A DNA stretch of 64,000 nucleotides from Pyrenochaeta sp. MPI-SDFR-AT-0127 (Eukaryota; Ascomycota; Dothideomycetes; Pleosporales; Cucurbitariaceae): contig JAGTJM010000010.1 of NCBI GenBank assembly GCA_020747015.1, forward strand, positions 682,001 through 746,000. Reading direction: 5' to 3'. Each line of letters starts with the position of its first letter. The stretch's first letter is position 1. The position numbers and the translations under genes are program-made. The notes beneath the pieces are model-generated. The model was not told where the DNA came from. It worked only from the letters and a program-made list of their open reading frames with translations, and ran no database searches. Shown piece after piece: positions 1 to 9,908 of the stretch.

Positions 1-3000
1 CGCTCCCAGCGCAAAGGCAATCTTTCTACCCTGCTGCAAAACTACGCACTCAACGACGAGATATACACATCGCGCTTCCGAGGACAGACTCAACCACGAG
101 TTCATGTTGAGACACTTCCACGAGAAACCATGACAGCACAGCCCATACGCCGCAACGATCCACGCGTTGTCACCCATATCACGTGGATGGATGGAGTCAA
201 ATTCAGCGACCGACACAACAACGTCAATGATTTTCACGCTCGCCCAAACCAGTACGATCGCGAGGAAAAGTATCCATACCAAGAGCAGAATGACCTCGGC
301 GCTGAAATCTCGTATGTTGGTAACAAATACAAGAAACTCACATTTGACCACATCAATGTTCCGGGACGCTGTATCACAGTCTCGTTCAGTGGTCCATGGG
401 GTGACTATGACCCGTCTACTGAGGACCTCAAACTGGTGTTCCTTCGCTTCACAATCAAGTTTCCCGCAGGATACCCGAAGATCATTGAGAGTACTCAGCC
501 AGGCGGCCTTCCTACGAGGACCTGGACACCTTTGGAGATTGAGTTTGAGAGGACCACCGCTTCCATTAGCCGTGAGAATCAAGAAGAGCTCACAGAAAAT
601 ATGAACCACATTGCAGAAACTTGTGCTGAACAACAGCGAGAAGCATTAGAAGCTGTTCTCTCATACGCTCTTGGAGAACGCGGACTGGATGACAGTCTAC
701 AGATTGACGATGATCACCAGCCAATGGAAGATCTAGGTCCACTGCCAGGAGGAGAGAGTTCCAGTGACGATGAACAGGAGGGCGAGTTCACAAATGATGT
801 TATGCAATCTTCTCATACGAATGCTAATGTTCCTCTTGCTGTCCAGTGTACTGTCCGATTTTCGGCCAATGGGCCTTTGGTCATTGCCAGGATACCCTCC
901 AGTAAGCCCGCAACCGGCTTGGACGCGGTTCATTTCCGGATTGCTAGAACGCTCCGGCACGGTGCTGCCAAACACGACATTTTTGACTCATTTGGTCGCT
1001 TTACAACTCGGCGTCCTGACGACTCAGATGACGCTTCATCCCCAACTTCTTCTGTTGGCTCTTGGGAAGCATCGAGTTCGCCTTCGTCTTCGTCTGGCTC
1101 TGAACATGCTGCGAATGCGCATATTGGAAATTTCCAGCCACCCCTGGCATGGCAAAAGGCGGCATCTAGATATCAGTCACGGAATTCGCTCCCTTCTTCG
1201 AGCGGTGGGGGAAAACCCTCTATTAAAACCAAGTCTGTAGTGTCAATCCTTTCTTCAGCGATAGATGAGTTGGTCCCCAGTAAGCGAGCCCTGGCGGAGG
1301 AATATCGGATCTTTGGACCAGGACCGGAAGTTTGCGAGCACAACTCAGAAGTAGCTAGGAAACATGGCTTGGAGGATCTGGCGGACACTTGGATGCTTTG
1401 CAAGCTGATTCTGAATAATGAGGTACCTTTGGAAATACTAGAGCAGCCACACCGGAGGGAACAGGTTCTTGTGCTTGCCCGGAGAGCTCTCGTGAGGATC
1501 AAGCGTAAAGATAGTGGTCTTGATCTCCAATTTGATGAGGCAGACAATGTGACTAACCCTAAGCTCGAGGGAAGGATAAAATGGGGATGCCATGCCGTTG
1601 TGACCTGGTTGATACCCGCCTTGTTCGACCATTTTGAACGAATCGCCGACACCCAGATGCTTGCCATGTTGTCCTGTATCTTTGCAGAGCCGGCTGCCCG
1701 TGAAGGAGTCACTTCGGCCATGGCCAAAATGAGGCAATCCCAGCTTCCAATGTCAATGGAAGCTCCTGCTTTCTCATTGGATTACTTCTCTTCTGCAGAA
1801 GCGGCATGGAGCCTGTTCAGGCCCACAATTTCTGTTCCGTCTACTCCTTCACATTCACGTTTTGCGACCCCTGTGAACGACTTTGGCTGGCAGAAATTAG
1901 CAAAGAACCTCGACACGTACGGGAGCCATGGTAGTTCAAATGGACCATGGGGTAGCGACAACATCGTTTCTGAGCCTGTCACACCGCACTCTACGGGACA
2001 CACGCCGCCCACGTTGTCTAGAGCTTCAACGGTAAGAAGTGCTCAAACCGCGAATAACACACCGTACTCGACGTCGCCCGAACAGAGTCACACGGCTCTC
2101 AAGAGGAGCTCCACGGCGAATTTCGCCAATGCGGTAGCCGCCCTGTCACGCCCATTTGCAAACGCCATCTCATCATCGCCCCCAGTCAAGTCACGAATCG
2201 AAGATCTCTCCACTTCCGCGCCCACAAGCGGGGTGACATGGGGAACAACAACCTTCTACAGTAACGAGTCTCAGGACCGACGCAGTCTGGCGCCTTCTCG
2301 TTCCAAACATGGCAAACGGGCAAGTTTTGGTCAGGCCGACCAGCTCAATGTTGATTATATCTCTGACTCGGATTCTGAGTACGAGAGAATTGACGACGAC
2401 GCCGATTTTGGTCACGACGGTGCGTCAGAGTACGCTATACCCGGCACACCCAGGGATGATGAAGGTGAGAATGAAGTGGGGAAAATCAAAGTCACGCTCA
2501 AGAACCAAGACCAGTTTGATGATGAAGCATGTGTAAGTAGGCCACTCTTGGACATGAACAAGAACTGGCTGCACCGTGCTTGGAGGGGACAGTATGCTGA
2601 GATGCTGGCCTGTTGGGGATTGGTCAGCGCAAGAGCAGAGGTGCTGAAGTTCAACGGTCTTGTTTCCTACTTCCCAGCCGAAGGCTCGCGGGGCAATTCA
2701 AGGGCTGGTTCAGTCTATCTTTCCCTCAAGAAAAGCGAGAATGAGAGGGACGAAAGCGCAGTGCCGCGACACCTTTCGAGAGCTTCAACGACACTAGTAC
2801 CTCCATCAGTCACGAATGGACACTCGAAACGCTCGCCTATTGCATCTCCAAGGTACTTCTCCTTCAACCCAGAAGCAAGAGAATTCCAACCGGGCACCCC
2901 TACCATGACAGGAGCCGACGAAACCGCACCAGCGCTTGATGCCTCCGTTTCCACTGAGCAGTATCTTCGACTCTCAATCCCAGCACCAACCCCAGCGAAG

Positions 3001-3684
3001 GACCTTGAGGATAGCTTTGTGGGTCTAGGAACCTCGCCAGGCCAGAACAAACTGCATCCTCAGCAAGGGAGATCTAGCAGACCCAGCCTGTCACGGGGAA
3101 CGTCAAATGTCTCTGGTGCTTCATCATGGGGCGGTGGTCGCTCACATACTTCTATACCCACTACCAAACCGGCAAAGATGGCGAAAACTGAAGCGGTCTA
3201 CAGTTGCAGTATTTGTTGGCTTCGCGTATCAGGCCGCTTCTATCTCTGTCCTTTCTGCGGCCACGTTGCACATTTTGACTGCATGGATGACGAGCTAGGC
3301 ATGGATGACGGCGAATGCATTGTTGGGTGCGGCTGTGGGTGTGGTCTGGAAGAGGACGACGAAAGAAGCCGAATGGAAGCATATATTGCAGAAGTGCGAG
3401 CTGCAAATGCTGCTGGGGTCACATGGGACGAAGGAGGGGAATGGTTCCAGATGGCGTCGCGAAGCCAGCCAGCGACCCCAGGGCTGCATGCTGAAGGCGT
3501 CTATGGCGACTTTATGACAGGAGGGGCGAGTAAGATGGCGGCGAGTAATGTTGAAGAGAAGAGGAGGGAAAGGCTGGGTGGAAGTGGACGAGGTGCGGCG
3601 AATACGAGTCCCACTCCGGCGAAGAAGAAAGAGAAGGGAAAAGGCAAGAAGAAGGTTAGGGCGTCAGGGTTGAGCTATTACTGA
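1..3684 (+). CDS. MTC5: SEA/GATOR2 complex subunit MTC5 (WDR59-like), 5' end missing
   Basis: The frame is open from the first base, so this is the 3' part (1227 codons) of a gene that begins left of the window; the ATG at 130 is internal. The N-terminal WD40 propeller expected for WDR59/Mtc5 must lie upstream. Window residues about 80-225 form an RWD domain (FPAGYP motif and a terminal helix ending AVLSYALG). A long Ser/Thr-rich linker follows, and residues about 1069-1117 hold a Cys/His zinc module (CSIC, CPFCGH, FDCMDDE, GCGCGCG) like the C-terminal RING of SEA proteins. The tail is Lys-rich. WD40-RWD-RING is the architecture of Mtc5/Sea3, which relieves TORC1 inhibition at the vacuole in yeast. 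No intron is needed in this part. The domain order supports the call; the name rests on family recognition, without a search. Confidence 0.88.
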   Translation, partial: RSQRKGNLSTLLQNYALNDEIYTSRFRGQTQPRVHVETLPRETMTAQPIRRNDPRVVTHITWMDGVKFSDRHNNVNDFHARPNQYDREEKYPYQEQNDLGAEISYVGNKYKKLTFDHINVPGRCITVSFSGPWGDYDPSTEDLKLVFLRFTIKFPAGYPKIIESTQPGGLPTRTWTPLEIEFERTTASISRENQEELTENMNHIAETCAEQQREALEAVLSYALGERGLDDSLQIDDDHQPMEDLGPLPGGESSSDDEQEGEFTNDVMQSSHTNANVPLAVQCTVRFSANGPLVIARIPSSKPATGLDAVHFRIARTLRHGAAKHDIFDSFGRFTTRRPDDSDDASSPTSSVGSWEASSSPSSSSGSEHAANAHIGNFQPPLAWQKAASRYQSRNSLPSSSGGGKPSIKTKSVVSILSSAIDELVPSKRALAEEYRIFGPGPEVCEHNSEVARKHGLEDLADTWMLCKLILNNEVPLEILEQPHRREQVLVLARRALVRIKRKDSGLDLQFDEADNVTNPKLEGRIKWGCHAVVTWLIPALFDHFERIADTQMLAMLSCIFAEPAAREGVTSAMAKMRQSQLPMSMEAPAFSLDYFSSAEAAWSLFRPTISVPSTPSHSRFATPVNDFGWQKLAKNLDTYGSHGSSNGPWGSDNIVSEPVTPHSTGHTPPTLSRASTVRSAQTANNTPYSTSPEQSHTALKRSSTANFANAVAALSRPFANAISSSPPVKSRIEDLSTSAPTSGVTWGTTTFYSNESQDRRSLAPSRSKHGKRASFGQADQLNVDYISDSDSEYERIDDDADFGHDGASEYAIPGTPRDDEGENEVGKIKVTLKNQDQFDDEACVSRPLLDMNKNWLHRAWRGQYAEMLACWGLVSARAEVLKFNGLVSYFPAEGSRGNSRAGSVYLSLKKSENERDESAVPRHLSRASTTLVPPSVTNGHSKRSPIASPRYFSFNPEAREFQPGTPTMTGADETAPALDASVSTEQYLRLSIPAPTPAKDLEDSFVGLGTSPGQNKLHPQQGRSSRPSLSRGTSNVSGASSWGGGRSHTSIPTTKPAKMAKTEAVYSCSICWLRVSGRFYLCPFCGHVAHFDCMDDELGMDDGECIVGCGCGCGLEEDDERSRMEAYIAEVRAANAAGVTWDEGGEWFQMASRSQPATPGLHAEGVYGDFMTGGASKMAASNVEEKRRERLGGSGRGAANTSPTPAKKKEKGKGKKKVRASGLSYY

Positions 3685-4859
3685 GGCTCAGCAGCTGTTG
3701 TACGATTACCGAGCAGGACGGCTGTTGTGCTAGTACGGCTTTGCGCAGTATCTTTGGTAGCATGGACGGCATTATCTGCATTTGACACATTTTGGGTCAA
3801 GTATGCAGTACTTCAGTCAGACGACGTTTGACATCTGTACAACATTTCTCGCACGTATTGCAGCGTTCAGTCTTGTACCATGTTGGAGGAGAGCATTATA
3901 TTTCAATCTTTATGCATATAATATGTTCGGGGAAACCAGGTGCTTTGTATAGTACGGGAGTAACTTACAGTATCGTTTGTACACGGGTAGTTTGTTAGTC
4001 CTCGCAGTTGGCAGAGTCGAGTGGGTCTGGTCAGCAAACTCGGTAGAAATAGGACCTTCCTTTGTTGCTAGTCAGGCGTCGCGAACAGTGCTTTTGTGAA
4101 CGTGTCCCTTGTGGCGCACGGGGACGTGCGTGGGCTGGCTTTTGTCTGGGTCCAATAACAAAGCAGGGAAGGCGGAGGCCGTTGGAGGAGCCAGTCTTTG
4201 GGGAAAGGCCGGGTGGACTAGTAGGGCGTGGGTGGCGTCGACTACCTCTTGAGGCAGAAGGGTGGCGTCGAGTGGAAAGCGATTCGTGCCTTTTGGGGTT
4301 CGTGGGATGCGTGAGTGGGAGGATGCATAGAGGATGCGGCATGGGAAGGCCTGCTGGACTGGGACTGAGGACGACTGCTTAGGGGGAGTAAGATCAGGAC
4401 TGGGCCAATGACGACCAAGACGGTAGTGACGCGGTGTTTTGCCAAAGCACGGCTTCTACTGCATCTTGTCTCTTCAGCACCCTGGATGCATGAATGACCT
4501 GAGCTGTGGAGACTCTAACACCAACCATGGCACAGCTAGTGCATGTGGCTGGGGGTTGTGGGTGTCGAGCTTGCCTTGGTGTGCGGCGTGAAGGATTGCA
4601 TCTCCGGCCGCCGCATTGGCCGTCGAGGGATTTGTGCCCTGGCATCGCAATGTGCATGTCTGGCCAACTCGAGCTGTCAGAAATGTCATCTCTTGCCATG
4701 TCCAGGCCTGGTGGCCACGCGGGCTCGGAAATTTAGCCGGCTCCATAGCGGGCTCCCGAGACAAGGCTGAGCGGTTGGTGGGCCACGGGTGACGAGAGCG
4801 AGAGCGAGCAAGGGTGGGCATGCTGGCGATCATTCTTTTTTGTGCACCACGGCAGACTG

Positions 4860-4860
<1 letters not shown>

Positions 4861-4900
<40 letters not shown>
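4861..4900. repeat. (CA)20 microsatellite
   Basis: Twenty uninterrupted CA units lie about 420 bp upstream of the Zn2Cys6 start codon. The open frames spanning it (runs of His-Thr or Val-Cys) are artefacts of the repeat. Confidence 0.97.
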
Positions 4901-4901
<1 letters not shown>

Positions 4902-5202
4902 CGTCACACGCGTCAGTGGACTCGAGAGCGGGTGCAGCTGGCTGGCACAGACGGGAGGCGCACAAGGGATTGCGCAAAGGGGGAGCGTCTGCTTGGATAG
5001 TCGCAGCAAAAAGGGTACCAGCAGTTGGGCCCAGGCCTCTGGGAGAGGGCGTTGGACCGCCTGCGAGGGCTGCGATGGCTGCGATGGCTGCACCCCACGC
5101 CCGCCTGATTCGCGGCGTGCTGATTGCGCTAAGCCGACCCCATCCCCAGCTTCGACTCCACTTTAGATACCGCAGCCCGCCATCAAGTCTGCCAGTCTGC
5201 CA

Positions 5203-5229
5203 GTCACTCAGTCACTCAGTCACTCAGTC
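5203..5229. repeat. CACTCAGT octamer tandem repeat
   Basis: Just over three copies of CACTCAGT stand in tandem, preceded by two CTGCCAGT units. The array lies about 95 bp upstream of the predicted ATG of the Zn2Cys6 gene, in its promoter or 5' UTR. Confidence 0.85.
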
Positions 5230-5321
5230 TTGCTACATCCTCGCCTAATCCCTCTGCCTCCTGACCGTGTCGGTCGCGACAAGCTGGCGCAGCGACGCAC
5301 TCACCCCCGAACGCGCGCCCC

Positions 5322-7883
5322 ATGGCCGAGACTGTCATTGTTCCTACGCCCGCGCTCGTGCTGAAGTCGCCGGCCCAGAGTCCGACCATCCGAGCAACCG
5401 TCAAGAAGATTGCCCCTCCACCACTGCCCGCCGCCAAAGATGCCGCCAAAGCTTCCCAGACCGCCGGCGTCACCAAGAGGAAGCAGTCCAAGAGCCGCAA
5501 TGGTATGCTTCCCCACCGCCTTGCGAGAGAGCCTGTGCCCAGCCCAGAGAATGTGCCAATGTTGATGAATGCCCATAGGATGCATTACCTGCAAAGCAAA
5601 GCGTCTAAAGTGCGACGAGACCAAGCCCACCTGCCAGCAGTGTGCACGGCGAGCTGTCACATGTGGCGGATACAAGAAGGACTTCAAATGGCGGCCCTTT
5701 GAGGAGCCAAATGTCCCTGCAAAGCCACCCGCAAAGTCGAGAAAAGGTTCGCTCGCCCAGCACTGGAATCTTTCCTTTGCTACATCTCTGACTGCCATAG
5801 ACTCGGACCTGCCCAACCCTACTTCTGCACCTGCCAACTTCCACCAACATGTCGGCGTCCAAGATCCCCAATATGGCTTCTCTGCGCCCACTCAGAACAT
5901 CTTCTATGCCCCGCCGCCATCATCCTATTCTCCCGTACCTGGCCTCCCACTACAGACGTCCTTCTCCTCGCAAACCCCGTATCCTCCAGATCGCATCTAC
6001 GCCGTCCCCCACTCATCACCCTTCATGGTCACCCCGCAACCGATGTCACCCGTCGACTCGTATGCACCGAGCTCTCTCGAAGGGCCACAAAGCTTGTTTG
6101 GTGCCGAAAGCAGCACCACGAGGCAAACCAAGACTACTGCTCCTTCAAGCGTCTCATCTGGCCAGTCGCCACGCCTGGTTGACCTCCTCATCCCAGGGAC
6201 CGATCTCACCGTGCCACCAGAGGAATACTCGTCGTTTCTCTCTCAGCACGAGGCATTCTATCAGCCCACTGGCCTCACTCCCCCTGCACCACTAGACGAT
6301 GATATCGAAGAAATACCCCGCGACATTAACCTCGATCCCGCAGCCTGGGTCATGCGACTACCCTCTCCAACGCCATCAAGTTCTTCGAGCTCGTCGTCGG
6401 ATTCTCCCGATTTTCAGATTCTTGCCCAGCCACAGTTCTCCCTTACTTCGCCAGAGACTCTCACGCGACGCTACGACAGAGACACATGCGGTGTGCTCTC
6501 CGTAAAGGATGGTCCCACAGAAAACCCGTGGCGAACCCTTGTGTGGCCTCTGGCGCGCGATTGTCCTGCGCTTTATCATGCAATCGCCTCCATGACATCG
6601 TTCCACCAATCCAAGGAAGTTCCCGCAATGCGCATCCAAGGGATTGATCACATGCGAAATTCGGTTCATGCACTAGCAGCGGGGCTGCAAGACATGCGTT
6701 TTGATGCAGCCATTTCAACAACGCTGGTTTTGGCCTTTTCCGAGTCCTGGGACTCTCACATCAGCACAGGCATAAACCACATCAGAGGCGCCAAGATATT
6801 GATTAACCAAGCCCTTGTGCAACATCGCCACACCCCAAAGAAGGGCGACGATTGGACGCGCCTCAAGTTCCTCTGCAACACATGGATTTACATGGACGTT
6901 ATTTCTCGTCTTACTTCGGCCGACGATGACGAGTCGAATGATGTTGATACCGTCCATGAGAGTATATATGCCGCTGGCGAAACGGACGCAGCGCTGGATC
7001 CCTTGATGGGGTGTGCTAGTACATTATTTCCCATTATCGGTCGTGTTGCGAATCTCGTTCGAAAAGTACGGAGATCACCCAGCAATGGACCAAGCATCAT
7101 ATCACAGGCGGTTTTGCTGAAGTCGCAACTCGACGACTGGACACCGCCATCCTACATTGAGGATCCAGAAGACGAAACAACAAGCCCGCACGATTCCATC
7201 AAGACTGCTATAGCATACCAATATGCCACACTTCTCTACCTGCATCAAGCCGTCCCAGAAATTCCATCCCAGCCATCAAGCGTCCTTGCAAAGAAGGTAC
7301 TCTGCGAGCTCGCCACGGTGGAACCGCGCTCCCGCTCCGTCATTGTTCACATCTATCCTCTCATGGCCGCAGGCTGTGAGGCCGTGGAGCAAGAAGACCG
7401 AAGCTGGGTCAAAGAGCGCTGGGGCTTCATGTCATCGCGAATGAAGCTCGGCATACTCGAAAAGAGCTTGGAGGTTACCAAGGAGGTCTGGAACCGGCGT
7501 GACGCCAACGCAGCAGAATGCATCATGAACAATATTCGAAACGATAGCTTCTCACCTGATACACCGCGCAAGCGCGACTTTGACTCGTTCTTTGAGGACA
7601 GTGAGGCGGATGGCGAGTTCAGCTGGCTGGAGACTGGCCCGAAACGCAGGAACCTTGATTCAATATCATCGTATGCTATCCCGCTTCCTAATCCCGTCGA
7701 TGGGGAAGCAGGAAGAAGGAGACAGTCTTCAAGCGCGAACACGGAAATACTGCAGCACGAGTTCACGGTCAAGGGCCGATTGCACTGGTTAGGCGTAATG
7801 AAGGACTGGAATTGGGAAGGTAGGTCACGTTATCATTTGCTCCGCTTGCACTTTTGCTAACAATAGCAGTCCTTCTTGGCTAA
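5322..7883 (+). CDS. Zn2Cys6 transcription factor with Fungal_trans_2-like domain
   Basis: Model: exons 5322-5502, 5579-7819 and 7867-7883, 812 residues. The first intron (76 nt, GTATGC...ATAG) ends just before the finger, and splicing gives SRNGCITCKAKRLKC. Six cysteines follow C-x2-C-x6-C-x6-C-x2-C-x6-C at about residues 62-90, the binuclear zinc cluster that binds CGG-type DNA half sites. The 60-residue lead is Ala/Pro/Lys-rich with a TKRKQSKSR nuclear-localisation-like stretch. A Pro/Ser-rich linker holds a poly-Ser run near residue 290. From about 300 the sequence resembles the helical Fungal_trans_2 domain (LTRRYDRDTCG, LALAFSESWDSH-type region, HIRGAKILI). The last intron has a GCTAAC branch site; the final exon adds only AVLLG. 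The start has CCATGG context. Target genes cannot be read from the sequence. Confidence 0.88.
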
Positions 7884-8723
7884 AGCTCGCGCCACGATAA
7901 TTGATTTATATTCGAATAACAGCGAGCCCTCCAATGTTCGCATCTTCGCATCGCATACTGCCACGTCTTGCTGGCACTATGAATGGACAAGCGAGCAATG
8001 ACAGATTAGCACCATCATGACCTGACGTTTCGACGACTGTGCTTTGCTTCGGTGTTCTTTATGAACATCGTATTATTCTTAATTTTTGGTTTTTAAACTC
8101 TCGACATCTAATTCGGCGTTCAAGGCATGGGATAGCTAGCCCCCAAACGAAGGCTCTAGCATGGGAAAGGAAGGGGTCACAGGAACCGGAGTACACTCAC
8201 CAATTAGGCGCCTGTACGGGCTTGTACGGGTATGAAGAAACCCTTTTAAACTGGAGAGAATTGTGGGTGTTTTGTTATAAATGGAATCTCTGGCGTTTTT
8301 CATTTGTCTGGTTATGGCACATCACATGACGGATTATGGGGGCCTTGTTTCCTTTTTTTTGTCACTCACCGGATCAATTTATTCCGGTCCTCTCATATTC
8401 TGACCACACCTATGATTTGAGGCTGTATTAGCAACATTTTTTTCTTATCAAACGCGGAAATCCTGAATAAATCTTCTAATTCAACCTCGGATATCTTTGG
8501 TATTCGACGTTTTTTCAACCCATTCTCTCTTTCGTGTTCAGCTCAATATGCAATCGTGTGCTTCGCGCAGGGTCAAAGGAAAAACAGGACCCGCAACCTA
8601 GGGAGGGGAAAGAAGTAGCAGGTAGCAGGATTGACTCTGCAAACACAAATAGGAGATGTCTGTATCTGCATCACCTTCCCCATCTATGCTAATGCAGCAT
8701 CTCATCCCCTTTTTCGTTTGCAA

Positions 8724-8735
8724 CCCCCCCCCCCC
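8724..8735. repeat. C12 homopolymer
   Basis: Twelve consecutive cytosines in non-coding sequence. Confidence 0.9.
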
Positions 8736-8998
8736 TCCGTGACGCTGGAAATTTTGTACAACACAAGAATTGCGTCAAAGTCCCTGGGTTTTGCGCCCAG
8801 CCGTGTTACGCGGAAAACGCAGACCTATTGATCGGGATAGTATATGTAATTTGAATGTTTGCTCTGCGCCCCTCTTGTTTTTGGTCACTTGTGCCGCTTA
8901 TCACAAAAGAATATCGAGGGACGACTCCTTGTTCCTGGACGGCGGATCGGGAGGGTCCCTTGCGATACACGGGAGCTGCGGGTTTGTGCGGTACAAAA

Positions 8999-9019
8999 GA
9001 GAGAGAGAGAGAGAGAGAG
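8999..9019. repeat. (GA)10 microsatellite
   Basis: Ten GA units plus one G in the interval between two convergent genes. Confidence 0.95.
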
Positions 9020-9358
9020 GATGCGTGTAAGATGCAGCACGGGCGCTGTGGAACGGGGGTTGTGATTATGTGCGTTGGGCTGCTTGCATGTTTTGGTACG
9101 GAACGGACTCTGGGGCTATGTGAGTTGATTTAGGGGATATGCAGGGGTTGAAAGGAAACAGTGGTTTTGGAAACTTCATAAACAGTCGGGGACGAGCGGG
9201 TGGCAAGATGTAGGTATATATCTTTTTGTTTCAAAAGAGGAAGTATGCGTACCGATTCTAGGCATAAAAGGGTGCTGTGGGAGAGGGATTTGGAATCAGG
9301 TTTGTGTACACTACAAGCAACAGTGAATTTCGAACCGAGAGCAGATCTCGGAAATCAA

Positions 9359-9374
9359 CGGGCGGGCGGGCGGG
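9359..9374. repeat. (CGGG)4 tandem repeat
   Basis: Four CGGG units in tandem in non-coding sequence. The G-rich strand has four closely spaced GGG runs, the minimal requirement for a G-quadruplex; that it folds is inference. Confidence 0.8.
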
Positions 9375-9787
9375 CAGTCACGTCGAAAGGTTGTGCGCAG
9401 GCACCTGGTCGCGTTCACTTTCACTCGGCTTTGCTGTCGGCCTGAACGCAGTCTGCAGCGCGGCCCGAAAGAGGAGGCAAACTGCACTTCGGTTCGCACA
9501 TGACATATTGGTGGCGCTTTCCCGTCCGGTGTGTGCATTGGGTGGAGGTGATAGATTGCAGAGCAAGCAAGCATTGGCTGCTGTGCGAGGAGTCATGTTG
9601 CGGGTGGTACGGTGACGGTGATGCGCGTTGCTGCATGTGCTGTACGAGGAGAGCCGGCGAGGTGGAAAGGGGTAGGTGCCACTGTGGATCAAGTGACTGT
9701 AGTGCATATTTCACGAATGACTCTCAAGGCTCTGTGAGTTATTGGGGATATGCTGGAGAAGGGAGAGATTGATAAATGCATAGAATG

Positions 9788-9823
9788 TGAAGCACATCTC
9801 TGTGCTGACAGAGATGTGCTTCA
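9788..9823. repeat. Perfect 16-bp inverted repeat with 4-nt loop
   Basis: Arms 9788-9803 and 9808-9823 are exact reverse complements around the loop GCTG. It sits 86 bp beyond the stop codon of the minus-strand glycosylase gene, in its probable 3' UTR or 3' flank. Confidence 0.93.
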
Positions 9824-9908
9824 TGACAAATGTTGCTACCTAACTGTACGCTATATGATGTCTTATATACTACTAATACAACTTTGAAAGGACCGACATG
9901 CTATGATA

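Larger units (their letters stand above)
3685..5321. other. Intergenic region with microsatellites, likely promoter of the Zn2Cys6 gene
   Basis: I find no reading frame here with recognisable protein character. It should hold the 3' UTR of the MTC5-like gene and the upstream region of the Zn2Cys6 gene. The only clear structures are a CA dinucleotide run, an octamer tandem repeat just upstream of the regulator, and a GCGATGGCT-type duplication near 5080. Confidence 0.6.
7884..9908. other. Gene-free interval between convergent genes
   Basis: About 2 kb between the end of the Zn2Cys6 gene and the end of the glycosylase gene on the other strand. No frame looks coding. It contains a C12 run (8724-8735), a GA repeat, a CGGG repeat and, near the glycosylase end, a perfect hairpin. 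The two 3' UTRs should occupy its ends. Confidence 0.6.

Noticed and set aside
4861..5248. ORFs with His-Thr or Val-Cys runs
   Set aside because: They are artefacts of translating the (CA)20 microsatellite.
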